Origin: JACVRW01 sp963837445
GTDB lineage: Bacteria; Actinomycetota; Thermoleophilia; Solirubrobacterales; Thermoleophilaceae
Reading direction: 5' to 3'
Assembly: GCA_963837445.1 (NCBI GenBank)
Contig: CAWINK010000003.1
Span: forward strand, 186,001 to 250,000
DNA: 64,000 bases
A program made the translations under genes and the position numbers. The notes beneath the pieces were generated by a model that did not search any database, was not told the origin of the DNA, and saw nothing but the letters and a program-made list of their open reading frames with translations. This document shows, one piece after another, positions 17,333-25,629 of this stretch (position 1 is its first letter; each line of letters starts with the position of its first letter).

Positions 17333-18867
17333 TTCTTCACCGACGGCAGCTCACCCCCCTCCGGCGTCCGACCGTCGAACTGGAGGTCCTTGGGCGTGAC
17401 GCCGTCCTCCGGCTCGTCGTTGTCGAACGGGTCCATGTCGTTCGGGATGCCGTCGTCGTCGGTGTCGTCGTCGCCGTGCTCGCGCGGCGGGCGCAGCGCG
17501 CCGTCGGGACCGAACTCGGGAAGCGTCCCGCCCGCCACCGTCAAGGCTGCGATCGACAGCTCGGTGAGCTTTCCGGGGTCCTCGTTGGCGATGTTGTCGA
17601 AGCGCGTGATGTCGTCCTCGACCTCCTCGTCATCGTCGAACATCCGCCGCACGATCCGCTCGCGGTCGGCCACCACCATCCAGCGGCGGTCGCGGACGAT
17701 GATCTGCGTCCCGACGGCGGTGATCGACTTGGGCCGGTCGGGGAGATCCTCCTGGTCCACGTCGTCGAACAGCGCCGTGAGATCCTCGCCCTCCATCTTC
17801 CCGGGGATGGTGAGGCCGAGGAACGACAGCAACGTCGGTGCGACGTCCTGGGTCGAGGCGTACCAATCCACATCGTCGCCCGACTTGTCCCCGTCCGGAT
17901 GGCGGATCAGGTACGGGATCTCGTAGGAGGTCCGGTGCGAGGTCGGCGCCGCGCGGCCAAGATAGCCGTGCTCGCCGAGCGCGAGACCGTGGTCGCCCAG
18001 GACGAAGACGACCGTGTCGTCGGGGACCGCGTCCAAGAGCTTGCCAAGCTCGTCGTCGACCGCCTCGACGTGGTCCACGTACGCCTCGCGGACGCGGTCG
18101 ATGTCGTCGTCGGAGAAGTCGAGCTCCACCATCCGCCCGTCGGTAGGGCCGAGGCCGTCGGCTTCCGCGCGGCCCGGCCGCACGTAGAACGGCGGAGCGG
18201 CGAAGGCGTCGGCCGGGTCGAAGGGGTCCACGCCCACGAAGAACGCGCGGCCGCCCTCGACCTGGCGCAGCGCACGGATCCCCAGGCGCATCGTGCGGCG
18301 CGTCTCATCGGTGAGGCGCTTGAAGGAGGGGATCAGCTCCTCGTCGATGCCCGAGCGGACGTCAGCACTGACCGACGCGCCCGCACGGCGCACGTCGGGG
18401 AAGCGCTGCCCGCTGAACACCGGGTTGTCGGTCACATAGATCGTCTCGATGCCGGCTGCGCGCGTGACCTCCATAAGAAGCGGTTGGTGGTCCCATACCG
18501 GGTTGAACCCGGGTACGGACGGGAAGTGCTCGAGCCGGCGCCAGTCGCGGAACGGGAACGCCCGCATCCCGGTCACGAGCGAGCGCCGGGCGGGCAGCGC
18601 GGGCATCGACTCGGGAATGGCGCGGTCGAAGCGCAGCGACCTCTTGGTCAGCTCGTTCAGGTTCGGTGTCTCAGCCGGTGCGCCGCCCTCGAACGCATCC
18701 ACGTGGTCAGCACGCACCAGCGGCAGCACCACGAGCAGCGCACCCGTGGCGCGGTCGTCGCCGGGCTGCGCCGCCGCCGGTGCGGCGGCCGCGAGCGAAC
18801 CGAGCACACCCGCGCCTGCGGCGGTGGCCCCGCCGCGGCGCAGCAGGTTGCGGCGCGTCAGCGTCAT
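17329..18867 (-). CDS. Tat-exported sulfatase-like protein lacking catalytic residues
   Basis: 512 aa. A Tat signal (TRRNLLRRGGATAAG) precedes an alkaline-phosphatase/sulfatase fold. The distal metal-site segment VFVLGDHGLALGEHGYLG is kept. The N-terminal metal ligands are lost (LLVVLPLVRADHV where active sulfatases have DD), and the formylglycine Cys position is Ala90 (PALPARRSLVTG). A C-terminal acidic stretch (about 460-490) with DDDTDDDGIPNDMDPFDND resembles a thrombospondin type-3 calcium-binding repeat. The ATG overlaps the stop of the neighbouring paralogue by 4 nt. Both paralogues share RSFPFRxW/Y-type and IxxxDHQPxxxEV motifs. The protein is probably a pseudoenzyme, perhaps binding a ligand; function unknown. 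Confidence 0.75.
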   Translation of the reverse strand: MTLTRRNLLRRGGATAAGAGVLGSLAAAAPAAAQPGDDRATGALLVVLPLVRADHVDAFEGGAPAETPNLNELTKRSLRFDRAIPESMPALPARRSLVTGMRAFPFRDWRRLEHFPSVPGFNPVWDHQPLLMEVTRAAGIETIYVTDNPVFSGQRFPDVRRAGASVSADVRSGIDEELIPSFKRLTDETRRTMRLGIRALRQVEGGRAFFVGVDPFDPADAFAAPPFYVRPGRAEADGLGPTDGRMVELDFSDDDIDRVREAYVDHVEAVDDELGKLLDAVPDDTVVFVLGDHGLALGEHGYLGRAAPTSHRTSYEIPYLIRHPDGDKSGDDVDWYASTQDVAPTLLSFLGLTIPGKMEGEDLTALFDDVDQEDLPDRPKSITAVGTQIIVRDRRWMVVADRERIVRRMFDDDEEVEDDITRFDNIANEDPGKLTELSIAALTVAGGTLPEFGPDGALRPPREHGDDDTDDDGIPNDMDPFDNDEPEDGVTPKDLQFDGRTPEGGELPSVKK

Positions 18868-20408
18868 CCGCCGAGCACGGCCTTGCCCGTCTTGCGGGCG
18901 AATTGCGGCAGCGTGCCGCCCGCCTCGTCCTCGAGGATGCGCCAGTACTTGGCCACCAGCTCCGGGTGCTCCGCCGCCACGTCCACGAGCTCCTGCGGAT
19001 CGTTCTTCTTGTCGTAGAGCCGCTTGCGCTTGCCCTCGCTGTCCGAGATGAAGAACCAGTCGTAGTCGCCGGCCAGCACGTGGTCGTCGTAGCAGGAGGT
19101 GAAGTGAGGCCGCGGCGCAGGCCGCTTGCCGTCGAAGATCACCGACAGGTCCTCGCCGGACATCATCCCGGGCGCGCGGGCGCCCATGAACGAGAGCGCC
19201 GTCTTGGGGATGTCGTGGGTGGACGCGAAGTAGTCGTCCCACTTGCCCGCGAGCTTGCCCTCCGGGTGCCGGATCATGAACGGCACGTGGTAGATGTGCC
19301 ACTGGGCCCGCGAGCCGTGCTTGCCGACGATGCCGTGCTCCCCCAGCGTCAGGCCGTGGTCCGACGAGTAGATCACCACCGTCTCGTCGAGCAGCTTCTG
19401 GTCCACCAGCCGGTTCATCAGCCGGCCGACCCACTCGTCCATGAACGTGATCTCGGCGGCGTACAGCTCGCGGGCGCGCTCGATCGTCTCGTCGTCGAGC
19501 TCCACGTCGATCACCCACGAGTAGGGCGTCTCGAACGGCTGCATCGGGATGATGCCCCGCTCCGCCTCGATGCCCTTGGGGGCGCCCTTGGCATCCACGT
19601 ACACCTGCGGCGCGTCCAGTGGCTCGTGCGGGTCAAAGCAGTCCACGCCCAGGAAGAACGGGCGCTTCTTCTTCAGGTTGTCGACGATGTTGATGCCGCT
19701 GCGCACCACGCGAGCGGTCGGGTAGTCGCGGTCGCTGTCGCGGTAGATCGAGTTCCAGCCGACCATCGAGCGCAGCCGGCCGACCTCCACCGAGTCGCTC
19801 AGCTCGGGCAGCAGGTAGCGGTCGATCGAGCTGCGCGGTGCCGGGCGCTTGAAGGGCTTGTTGAGGAAGCGGTAGGCGCCCTGCGAGTAGCTGGGCCTGA
19901 CGAGGTCGAGCGTGCGCCGGAAGTTCCCGAAGCGCGGCCCGACCAGGAACGGGTTGTCGGTGCAGTAGGCGGTCTCGATGCCGGCTTCGCCGAGCACCTC
20001 GGTCACGATCGGCTGGTGGTCCAGGATCGGGATCCAGCCGGGACCGAGCGGCAGACCCTTGGTTGGCACGTAGTTGCGGAACGGGAACGAGCGCACGCCG
20101 GTGAGCAGGCCACGGCGCGCGGGCCCGGTGGGCATCGCCTCCGGCACGGCGAGCTTGAAGGCGAGCGAGTCCCTGCCGAGCGCATCGAGGTTCGGCGTGT
20201 CGTTGAGCTTCCCCTCGGGGTTCCAGTGGCCGAGGTAGTCGGCGCGCGTGGAGTCGGTATAGATCAGCAGTACGTTCGGGGCGTCCTCGCCGTGCGAGGT
20301 CGCCGGCTCGAAGTAGTCGTCCCCGCAGGCGCTCATGCCGACAGCCGCTGCGCCCGCGGCTCCAGCACCGAAGAGACCGCGACGTGTGAAGCCGTTCCCC
20401 GAGCCCAT
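18864..20408 (-). CDS. Tat-lipoprotein sulfatase/phosphodiesterase-like protein with Thr at the nucleophile site
   Basis: 514 aa. FTRRGLFGAGAAGAAAVGMSAC is a Tat signal ending in a lipobox-like SAC (Cys28). The alkaline-phosphatase-superfamily fold has APNVLLIYTDSTRADYLG (Asp52 metal ligand, second Asp replaced by Ser), AMPTGPARRGLLTG and VVIYSSDHGLTLGEHGIVGKHG. The sulfatase Cys-x-Pro-x-Arg motif reads Thr94-G-P-A-R, so formylglycine cannot form there. Thr is the nucleophile in NPP phosphodiesterases and LtaS, which makes a phospho- rather than sulfo-ester substrate possible (inference). It is the first gene of the operon with the degenerate paralogue and the MFS exporter. Its promoter region holds an 18-bp direct repeat. 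Confidence 0.75.
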   Translation of the reverse strand: MGSGNGFTRRGLFGAGAAGAAAVGMSACGDDYFEPATSHGEDAPNVLLIYTDSTRADYLGHWNPEGKLNDTPNLDALGRDSLAFKLAVPEAMPTGPARRGLLTGVRSFPFRNYVPTKGLPLGPGWIPILDHQPIVTEVLGEAGIETAYCTDNPFLVGPRFGNFRRTLDLVRPSYSQGAYRFLNKPFKRPAPRSSIDRYLLPELSDSVEVGRLRSMVGWNSIYRDSDRDYPTARVVRSGINIVDNLKKKRPFFLGVDCFDPHEPLDAPQVYVDAKGAPKGIEAERGIIPMQPFETPYSWVIDVELDDETIERARELYAAEITFMDEWVGRLMNRLVDQKLLDETVVIYSSDHGLTLGEHGIVGKHGSRAQWHIYHVPFMIRHPEGKLAGKWDDYFASTHDIPKTALSFMGARAPGMMSGEDLSVIFDGKRPAPRPHFTSCYDDHVLAGDYDWFFISDSEGKRKRLYDKKNDPQELVDVAAEHPELVAKYWRILEDEAGGTLPQFARKTGKAVLGG

Positions 20409-20419
20409 TCCGGGCGGCA

Positions 20420-20459
20420 GGCTAGCTGACGAGCGGTGGCGGGCTAGCTGACGAGCGGT
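20420..20459. repeat. 18-bp tandem direct repeat in a divergent promoter region
   Basis: GGCTAGCTGACGAGCGGT occurs at 20420-20437 and again at 20442-20459, a 22-bp period (about two helical turns). It lies just upstream of the sulfatase-like lipoprotein gene and of the divergent metalloprotease, where an operator could act on both. Confidence 0.6.
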
Positions 20460-20471
20460 TAGGGTCGGCAG

Positions 20472-22229
20472 ATCACCGCAAGGTCGTGCATCCCAGTTGC
20501 GATCGCCGGAATAGCGTTGGCCCTACCCACGGCCGCCGGGGCGGCGCCGGACTGTCCGATCAGCTACGGCAGCGCGGACGACGCCAAGCCGAACAAGATC
20601 TACCTCTACTACCCGACGGTCGCCGATCCCACGTTCCCCGAGTTCGGCGCAGTGGGCGGCGGGCCGACTTCGCCGGCGGTCCCCTTCGACATCACTCAGC
20701 TCCCGAGCTACACGGGCACGGCTACCGCTCTGAAGAGCCGAATCAACGATGTCGTGACGGACGACTTCTGCGAGTTCAACGCGCAGATGATCCCGACAAC
20801 CTCGATGCCCAGCACGCCGGCGCGGAGGGCGGTCGTCGCGATCGGCACCGACTCCGAGCCCGCCGGCCGCTGGGGCCGCACCGACATAGTGGACATCGGC
20901 GACACGATCGACGTGGGCAATGCGCGCGTCTGGGCCGGGACCTACCAGAACAGCGCGGGCTTCCCTGGAGGCGCGCTCGAGGGGTCGAACTCCACGACGA
21001 CGCGTTGGGGCAACGCCATCGGCGGCACCGCGGCGCACGAGGTGGGCCACACATACGGCCTGCAGCACAACACCACGACCCTGCCGGGCGAGGATGCGTT
21101 CGGGCGCCACCTCATGCCGGCGGGCAGCAACGTGTCCCAGGAAGAGAGGGCCGGCTACCGGCGTCACTTCTCCGACACCGAATTCTCGACGCTCGCCGCC
21201 AACATCGGCCTGTCGATCCAGACGATGCACAACTGGGACCTCGTGAACCCCAACGCCGCCACCGGGCACCGCTTCCGGCTGACGTTTCTCAGCACTCAGC
21301 CGTCGATGCTGATGACGTGGTCGTATGCCGGCTCCCGGACGCCTTGGGTCAACCCGACCGTGAGCGCGCCGCTGGGAACGCAGGTCCTCAACGGGACGAC
21401 CTACAACCGCTACCGGATTACCTGGCAGACGGCGGACCCCTGGAGCGGCGGGCCGGCCGGTCAGGTGCCCGGCGGGGGCGACTTCCACGTGGGCGCCACC
21501 TTCTCGGGCGTGGACTTCAACCAGCCCGACCCGATCATCATCACGAACAGCGAGCTGCTCGACGCTTCCGGCGACCCGCTCCCGCTGAAGCCGCGGCTGC
21601 CGGGCTACGACTCGGGCACGCTCGACCTGGTCGATGGCGGCTTCGACCTCGCCTTCGAGGTCGCCTTCGTGAATCCCGGCGATCCGCCGATGCGGATCCG
21701 CAACGTGGTCGTCCGGGAGCTCCCGCGGGTGATGTCGATCGGTTCGATGATGTCCGGCAGGCGCATGCGCGACCCATTCCGAGAGCCGTTCAGGCCGTGG
21801 GGGAACGGCACGCGCTTCGTGCTCGACGAGAGCCGCCCACTCACCCGGGAGCGCAAAAGGCTGAAGGTCGAGGTCGCGCGGCTTGGGCAGCCTCGCCACA
21901 TCCTCGAGGCCTCTGGCCGCGACTGCGCCACGGGTGACGCCCCGGCGGGCCTGGACGATGCCGCCTCCTGTCAGCCCGGCTTCAACGCGGACCTATTCCC
22001 GGCGACCACGATGTACGTGACCGCGGACGCCGTGACCCCCGACGCGAAGGTGTGGAACCGCCGGCTCAAGCAGTTCGAAAGGACGGACCTGGTTAGCCGC
22101 ATCTACTACCAGTTCGGCGGCCGGAGGATCGACCTCAACAAGAACGGCCTGGACGACGCGATCGACATCGCCTTCCTCAAGGCTCCGGACCGCAACGGGG
22201 ACGGCGTGATCGACGACTTCCAGCGCTAG
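20472..22229 (+). CDS. Secreted metzincin-like zinc metalloprotease
   Basis: About 585 aa. Zinc signature HEVGHTYGLQH (HExxHxxGxxH) follows GTAA and identifies a metzincin-type protease. The C-terminus carries two EF-hand-like calcium loops (DLNKNGLDDAID and DRNGDGVIDDF), as in dockerin or secreted hydrolases. The reading frame upstream of the first ordinary start (TTG at 20517) encodes a clear signal peptide, TARSCIPVAIAGIALALP followed by TAAGAA. No ATG, GTG or TTG is in frame there, so an ATC at 20472 or a sequence error must be assumed. The 3' end overlaps the convergent DUF427 gene by 4 bp. Substrate unknown. Confidence 0.78.
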   Translation: MTARSCIPVAIAGIALALPTAAGAAPDCPISYGSADDAKPNKIYLYYPTVADPTFPEFGAVGGGPTSPAVPFDITQLPSYTGTATALKSRINDVVTDDFCEFNAQMIPTTSMPSTPARRAVVAIGTDSEPAGRWGRTDIVDIGDTIDVGNARVWAGTYQNSAGFPGGALEGSNSTTTRWGNAIGGTAAHEVGHTYGLQHNTTTLPGEDAFGRHLMPAGSNVSQEERAGYRRHFSDTEFSTLAANIGLSIQTMHNWDLVNPNAATGHRFRLTFLSTQPSMLMTWSYAGSRTPWVNPTVSAPLGTQVLNGTTYNRYRITWQTADPWSGGPAGQVPGGGDFHVGATFSGVDFNQPDPIIITNSELLDASGDPLPLKPRLPGYDSGTLDLVDGGFDLAFEVAFVNPGDPPMRIRNVVVRELPRVMSIGSMMSGRRMRDPFREPFRPWGNGTRFVLDESRPLTRERKRLKVEVARLGQPRHILEASGRDCATGDAPAGLDDAASCQPGFNADLFPATTMYVTADAVTPDAKVWNRRLKQFERTDLVSRIYYQFGGRRIDLNKNGLDDAIDIAFLKAPDRNGDGVIDDFQR

Positions 22230-22567
22230 CGAAGCTCGATGTCCACGCGCTCGTTGTAGAAGGCGACGAGGTCGCGAATCGCGGCCACCTGCTCGATCGG
22301 CTCCTCGTAGCTCCACGCCACGGCCTCCTCGCCACCGACCGAGAAGTGCGTGGCCTCTCCCTTGAAGGGGCAGGTCGTCCGGCGCTCACTCGGCTCGAGC
22401 TCGGCGGAGATGTCCTCGCGTGGGAGGTACCAGCGCGTGGGCAGGCTCCCCTCGGTGAGCGCCAGCGCCCGTTCGCTGTCGGCCACGGTGGCGCCGTTGA
22501 TTCTCACCTGAACCCGGCGCGGCTCTGGATGCGTCTCGATGTGGTGTGCTGCTGGGGCCTTCGGCAC
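22226..22567 (-). CDS. DUF427 domain protein
   Basis: 113 aa. VRINGATVADSERALAL, LPTRWYLPREDI, TTCPFKGEATHFSV and VAWSYEEPIEQVAAI with LVAFYNERVDIEL match the compact DUF427 family, a small beta-rich cytosolic protein of unknown function, here over nearly its full usual length. GTG at 22567 shares its first base with the TAG of the upstream acyl-CoA ligase gene, so the pair is co-translated. Genes of this family are common in actinobacteria; no role can be inferred beyond association with the ligase. Confidence 0.85.
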   Translation of the reverse strand: MPKAPAAHHIETHPEPRRVQVRINGATVADSERALALTEGSLPTRWYLPREDISAELEPSERRTTCPFKGEATHFSVGGEEAVAWSYEEPIEQVAAIRDLVAFYNERVDIELR

Positions 22568-24088
22568 TACGAGCTCGTCGACGCTTCCGCCTTCTCCGGC
22601 ACCTCGATCTCGCGCTTGAGGATCTTGCCGGTCGGGCCCTTCGGCAGCTCGTCCACGAACCACACCTTGCGCGGGTACTTGTAGGCGGCCACCTGCTCCT
22701 TCACGTAGCTCTTCAGCTCGTCGGCGTCGAGCGACTCGCCTTCCTTCAGCACAACCGCGGCGCCGACCTCCTCGCCGAGCTCGTCGTGAGCCACGCCCAC
22801 GACGGCGGCCTCCTGGATCGCCGGGTGCTCGTAGAGCACCTCCTCGATCTCGCGCGGGTAGACGTTGTAGCCGCCGCGGATGATGAGGTCCTTCTTGCGG
22901 TCGACGATGAAGAAGTAGCCGTCCTCGTCCATCTTGGCCATGTCGCCGCTCCGGAACCAGCCCTCGTCCGTGATCGCCTCCTTGTTGGCGTCGTCACGGT
23001 TCCAGTAGCCCTTCATGATGTTGTGGCCGCGGATCACGATCTCGCCGACCTCGCCCTGCGCGACCTCGTTGCCGTCGTCGTCCCAGACCTGCATCTCGAC
23101 GCCCTCGATCGGGGTGCCGATCGAGCCGGGCTTGCGCTCCTTGTCGGGGTGGTTGAAGGAGGCGACCGGTGAGGTCTCCGACAGTCCGTAGCCCTCGAGG
23201 ATGATGCAGTCGAACTTCTCCTCGAACGCGCGCATCAGCTCGGCCGGCATGGCGGCGCCGCCGGACATGCAGAGGCGCAGCGACGAGCAGTCCGCGCTGT
23301 CGCACGACGCGGAGTGGAGCATCGCGTTGTACATCGTCGGGACGCCCTGGAAGATCGTGACCTTGTCCCGCTCGATGATCTCGAGCGCCTTGTCCGGATC
23401 GAAGCGCGGAAGCATCGTCACCGTGGCGCCCACGCTCACGGCGCTGTTCATCGTGCAGGTCTGCCCGAACGAGTGGAACAGCGGGAGGGCACCGAGCAGC
23501 ACGTCGTCCTCGCTCATCTCGCCGAGTTTCGAGGAGACGCCCGCAGAGTTGCGGTGCAGGTTCGCGTGGGTCAGCTCCGCGCCCTTCGGCTTGCCGGTGG
23601 TGCCGGAGGTGTAGAGGATCACGGCGGTGTCCTCGCCCGAGCGGTCGGCCACGTCGGCATCGGGCTCCTGCTCTGCGAGCAGCTTCTCGAACTCCCCGGG
23701 CTTCACGAGGATCACCTCGGTGCCGGCCTTCTCCGCGCCCTCCTCGGCGGCCTCTGCGAAGTCGCCCCAGGCGAACACGATCTTGGCGCCCGGGTCCTCG
23801 AGGTAGAAGGCCACCTCACGGCCCTTGAGCAGGACGTTCATCGGGACCACCACGCCACCGGCGCGCAGGATCCCGAAGTAGATCGCCGGGAAGTACGGCA
23901 CGTTCGGCATCATCAGCCCGACCCGGTCGCCCGGCTCGAGGCCCTTCGACTTCAAGAAGCCGGCCACGCGCGCGCTGCCCTCGTCGAGCATGGAGTAGTT
24001 CAGCTCCACGTCGTCGAGCTTGAAGGCGGTCTGGTCGCCGTTGCGTCTCAGCCGTCTCGGTAAGGATCCTCGCCAGGTTCTCGCTCAT
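22567..24088 (-). CDS. Long-chain acyl-CoA synthetase (AMP-forming), frameshifted near 24046
   Basis: Activates a carboxylate as acyl-AMP, then acyl-CoA. ANL motifs: AVILYTSGTTGKPKGAELTH (P-loop), EGYGLSETSPVASFN, GWFRSGDMAKMDEDGYFF and the C-terminal DRKKDLIIRGGYNVYPREIE with Lys in PKGPTGKILKREIEV. The true N-terminus MSENLARILTETAE starts at ATG 24088 after a GAGGGAG site, but is in a different frame from RNGDQTAFKLDDVELNYSM. Removing one T at about 24046 (plus strand) joins them exactly. Without that, translation could start only at GTG 24009, losing about 26 residues. Sequence error or a young pseudogene are both possible. Downstream is DUF427; upstream is the IclR gene on the same strand. 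Confidence 0.85.
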
Positions 24089-24125
24089 GCCGTCTCCCTC
24101 GTTCGCTGCGAGCAGCGTACCCGGG

Positions 24126-24941
24126 TCAGGCAATTGGAGGCGCGGGCCAGCGGCGGGCGCCCAGCTCGCGCGAGACTCCACGCGCCGCCTCTGCCACCGC
24201 TCCGGCGATCCCGCGCGCGGGGCCGCGGGGAAGGATGCGCTCGGTGTCGCCCACCACGCCGATGCTGCCCACGGCGTGGCCCGAGTGGTCGAAGATGGCG
24301 CCGGCCACGCTCGACTCGCCGAGCACTGCCTCGTCGCGCTCGCGAGCGATGCCGCTCTCGCGCGCCGCACCGAGCTCTTTCCGGAGCGCGGACGGCGTGA
24401 GGGTGCGGCTGGTGAGCTTGGCCGGGGCCTCGGCCAGCAGGTCGTCGACCAGCTCATCCGGGCTGTAGGCGAGCATCGACTTTCCAAGCGCGCTCGCGTG
24501 CACCGGCAGCTCAGCGCCGACCTCCAGGATCTGAAGCGTCGTGTCGGGCCGGAAGACGTGGTGCACGACGACAACGCTCGGCCCATGCATCACACCCACG
24601 CGGACCGCGGCGTCCGCGCGCTCGGCAAGCCGGTCGGCGTGCACGATCGAGCGTCCGCGAAGCTCGTTGAGATCGAGGTAGGAGTTGCCGAGTTGCAGCA
24701 GGCCGGCGCCGAGCTGGTACTTGTCGGAGTCGCGGTCCTGTTCCACGAAGCCGTGCAGGAGCAGCGTCTGGAGCAATCCGTGGACGGTGGGGCGGGACAT
24801 GTCTAGCCGGTCCGCGAGCTCACTCACGCCGAGCCGCCGCGGTCCGGCCGCCAGAGCTTTCAGGATGCGCGCAGAGCGGTCCACCGACTGGATGGTGCCG
24901 CGCTTGGGCGGTCTCTTACGATTCGATATTGTCGAATCCAC
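24126..24941 (-). CDS. IclR-family transcriptional regulator (GylR-like)
   Basis: 271 aa. An N-terminal winged helix-turn-helix (SVDRSARILKALAAGPRRLG, then VSELADRLDMSRPTVHGLL) is followed by the IclR effector domain (LRGRSIVHADRLAERADAAV, ELPVHASALGKSMLAY, SSVAGAIFDHSGHAVGSIGV). In Streptomyces the glycerol operon regulator GylR is of this family. The gene is divergent from dhaM and near DhaK/L/GlpF, so glycerol, DHA or a phosphorylated derivative is the likely effector. GTG at 24941 gives the expected N-terminus. A 15-bp palindrome overlaps codons 2-7 and reappears upstream of glpF, pointing to autoregulation and control of the module. Confidence 0.88.
   Translation of the reverse strand: MDSTISNRKRPPKRGTIQSVDRSARILKALAAGPRRLGVSELADRLDMSRPTVHGLLQTLLLHGFVEQDRDSDKYQLGAGLLQLGNSYLDLNELRGRSIVHADRLAERADAAVRVGVMHGPSVVVVHHVFRPDTTLQILEVGAELPVHASALGKSMLAYSPDELVDDLLAEAPAKLTSRTLTPSALRKELGAARESGIARERDEAVLGESSVAGAIFDHSGHAVGSIGVVGDTERILPRGPARGIAGAVAEAARGVSRELGARRWPAPPIA
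24922..24936. promoter_or_regulatory. Putative IclR operator O1
   Basis: TTCGATATTGTCGAA, an inverted repeat with TTCGA/TCGAA arms. It lies at the very 5' end of the IclR coding sequence facing dhaM, and differs from the glpF-upstream copy at one central base. Confidence 0.7.
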
Positions 24942-24956
24942 TTCGATAGTGTAGAT
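24942..24956. promoter_or_regulatory. Putative degenerate IclR operator O2
   Basis: TTCGATAGTGTAGAT matches the left arm and centre of O1 but has a poor right arm. It starts exactly 20 bp from O1, consistent with tandem binding on one helix face within the IclR-dhaM divergent region. Confidence 0.45.
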
Positions 24957-24986
24957 TAGCCCGGCGATGGATGAAGGAGGAGTGAC

Positions 24987-25373
24987 GTGGTCGGGATCGT
25001 AGTCGTATCGCACAGTTCGGAGCTTGCGGAGGGCCTCGCGGCTCTCGCCGCGCAGATGGCCGGGCCAGAGGTGCGCATCGAGCCCGCCGGCGGCCTGCCC
25101 GACGGAGGGCTTGGGACCGACGAGGACCGCGTGCGCGCGGCCATCAAGGCCGCCGACCAGGGGGCCGGCGTCGTGATCCTCGGCGATCTGGGCAGCGCCA
25201 TCCTCACGGTCCGGCATGTGCTCGAGCGGCACGATGGGAACGGCAGCGTGCGACTCGTGGACGCCCCGATCGTGGAAGGTGCGGTGGCTGCGGCGGTGAC
25301 GGCCTCGGCGAACATGCCACTCGACGACGTGGCGCGATCAGCGGAGGAAGCCCGTGGCGCAGGCAAGCTCTGA
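24987..25373 (+). CDS. dhaM: Dihydroxyacetone kinase phosphotransfer subunit DhaM (EIIA-Man type)
   Basis: 128 aa. VVGIVVVSHSSELAEGLAAL carries the phospho-accepting His of the EIIA-mannose fold near the N-terminus. GLGTDEDRVRAAI and GVVILGDLGSAILTVRHVL are typical of DhaM. The protein passes phosphate from HPr to the ADP bound on DhaL. AAGGAGG lies 8 nt before the GTG. Only the EIIA domain is present; HPr and EI, fused to DhaM in some bacteria, are separate genes here. The 3' end overlaps the HPr gene by 20 nt, indicating coupled translation. Confidence 0.9.
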   Translation: MVGIVVVSHSSELAEGLAALAAQMAGPEVRIEPAGGLPDGGLGTDEDRVRAAIKAADQGAGVVILGDLGSAILTVRHVLERHDGNGSVRLVDAPIVEGAVAAAVTASANMPLDDVARSAEEARGAGKL

Positions 25374-25629
25374 AGCAGTCAGCGTCAACCTGCCGGATGG
25401 CGTCGACCTCCACGCCCGGCCCGCCGCCGACTTCGTCCGCACCGCCATGGGATTCGCTGCAGCCGTGCAGGTGGCGACCGGCGAGCGCGAGGTGGATGCG
25501 AAGAGCCTCCTGTCCGTGCTGGCGCTCGGCGCCAAGGGCGGAACCGAGTTGCGACTGACCGCCGCTGGTGAGGACGCCACGGCCGCTCTCGACGCGCTCA
25601 CCGCGTGCGTCGCAGCCCTCAGCGACTGA
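25354..25629 (+). CDS. ptsH: Phosphocarrier protein HPr
   Basis: 91 aa. DLHARPAADFVRTAMGF contains the active-site His (LHARPA), and REVDAKSLLSVLALGAKGG matches the regulatory-serine helix region. HPr takes phosphate from enzyme I and passes it to DhaM here. The start overlaps the end of dhaM by 20 nt. Its stop codon region overlaps the stop of the convergent ptsI gene by 11 bp, an unusually tight tail-to-tail arrangement for two partners in the same relay. Confidence 0.92.
   Translation: MAQASSEAVSVNLPDGVDLHARPAADFVRTAMGFAAAVQVATGEREVDAKSLLSVLALGAKGGTELRLTAAGEDATAALDALTACVAALSD

Noticed and set aside
15932..17926. 664-codon plus-strand frame
   Set aside because: Shadow of the MFS and sulfatase-like genes; composition is almost entirely Arg/His/Glu/Asp.
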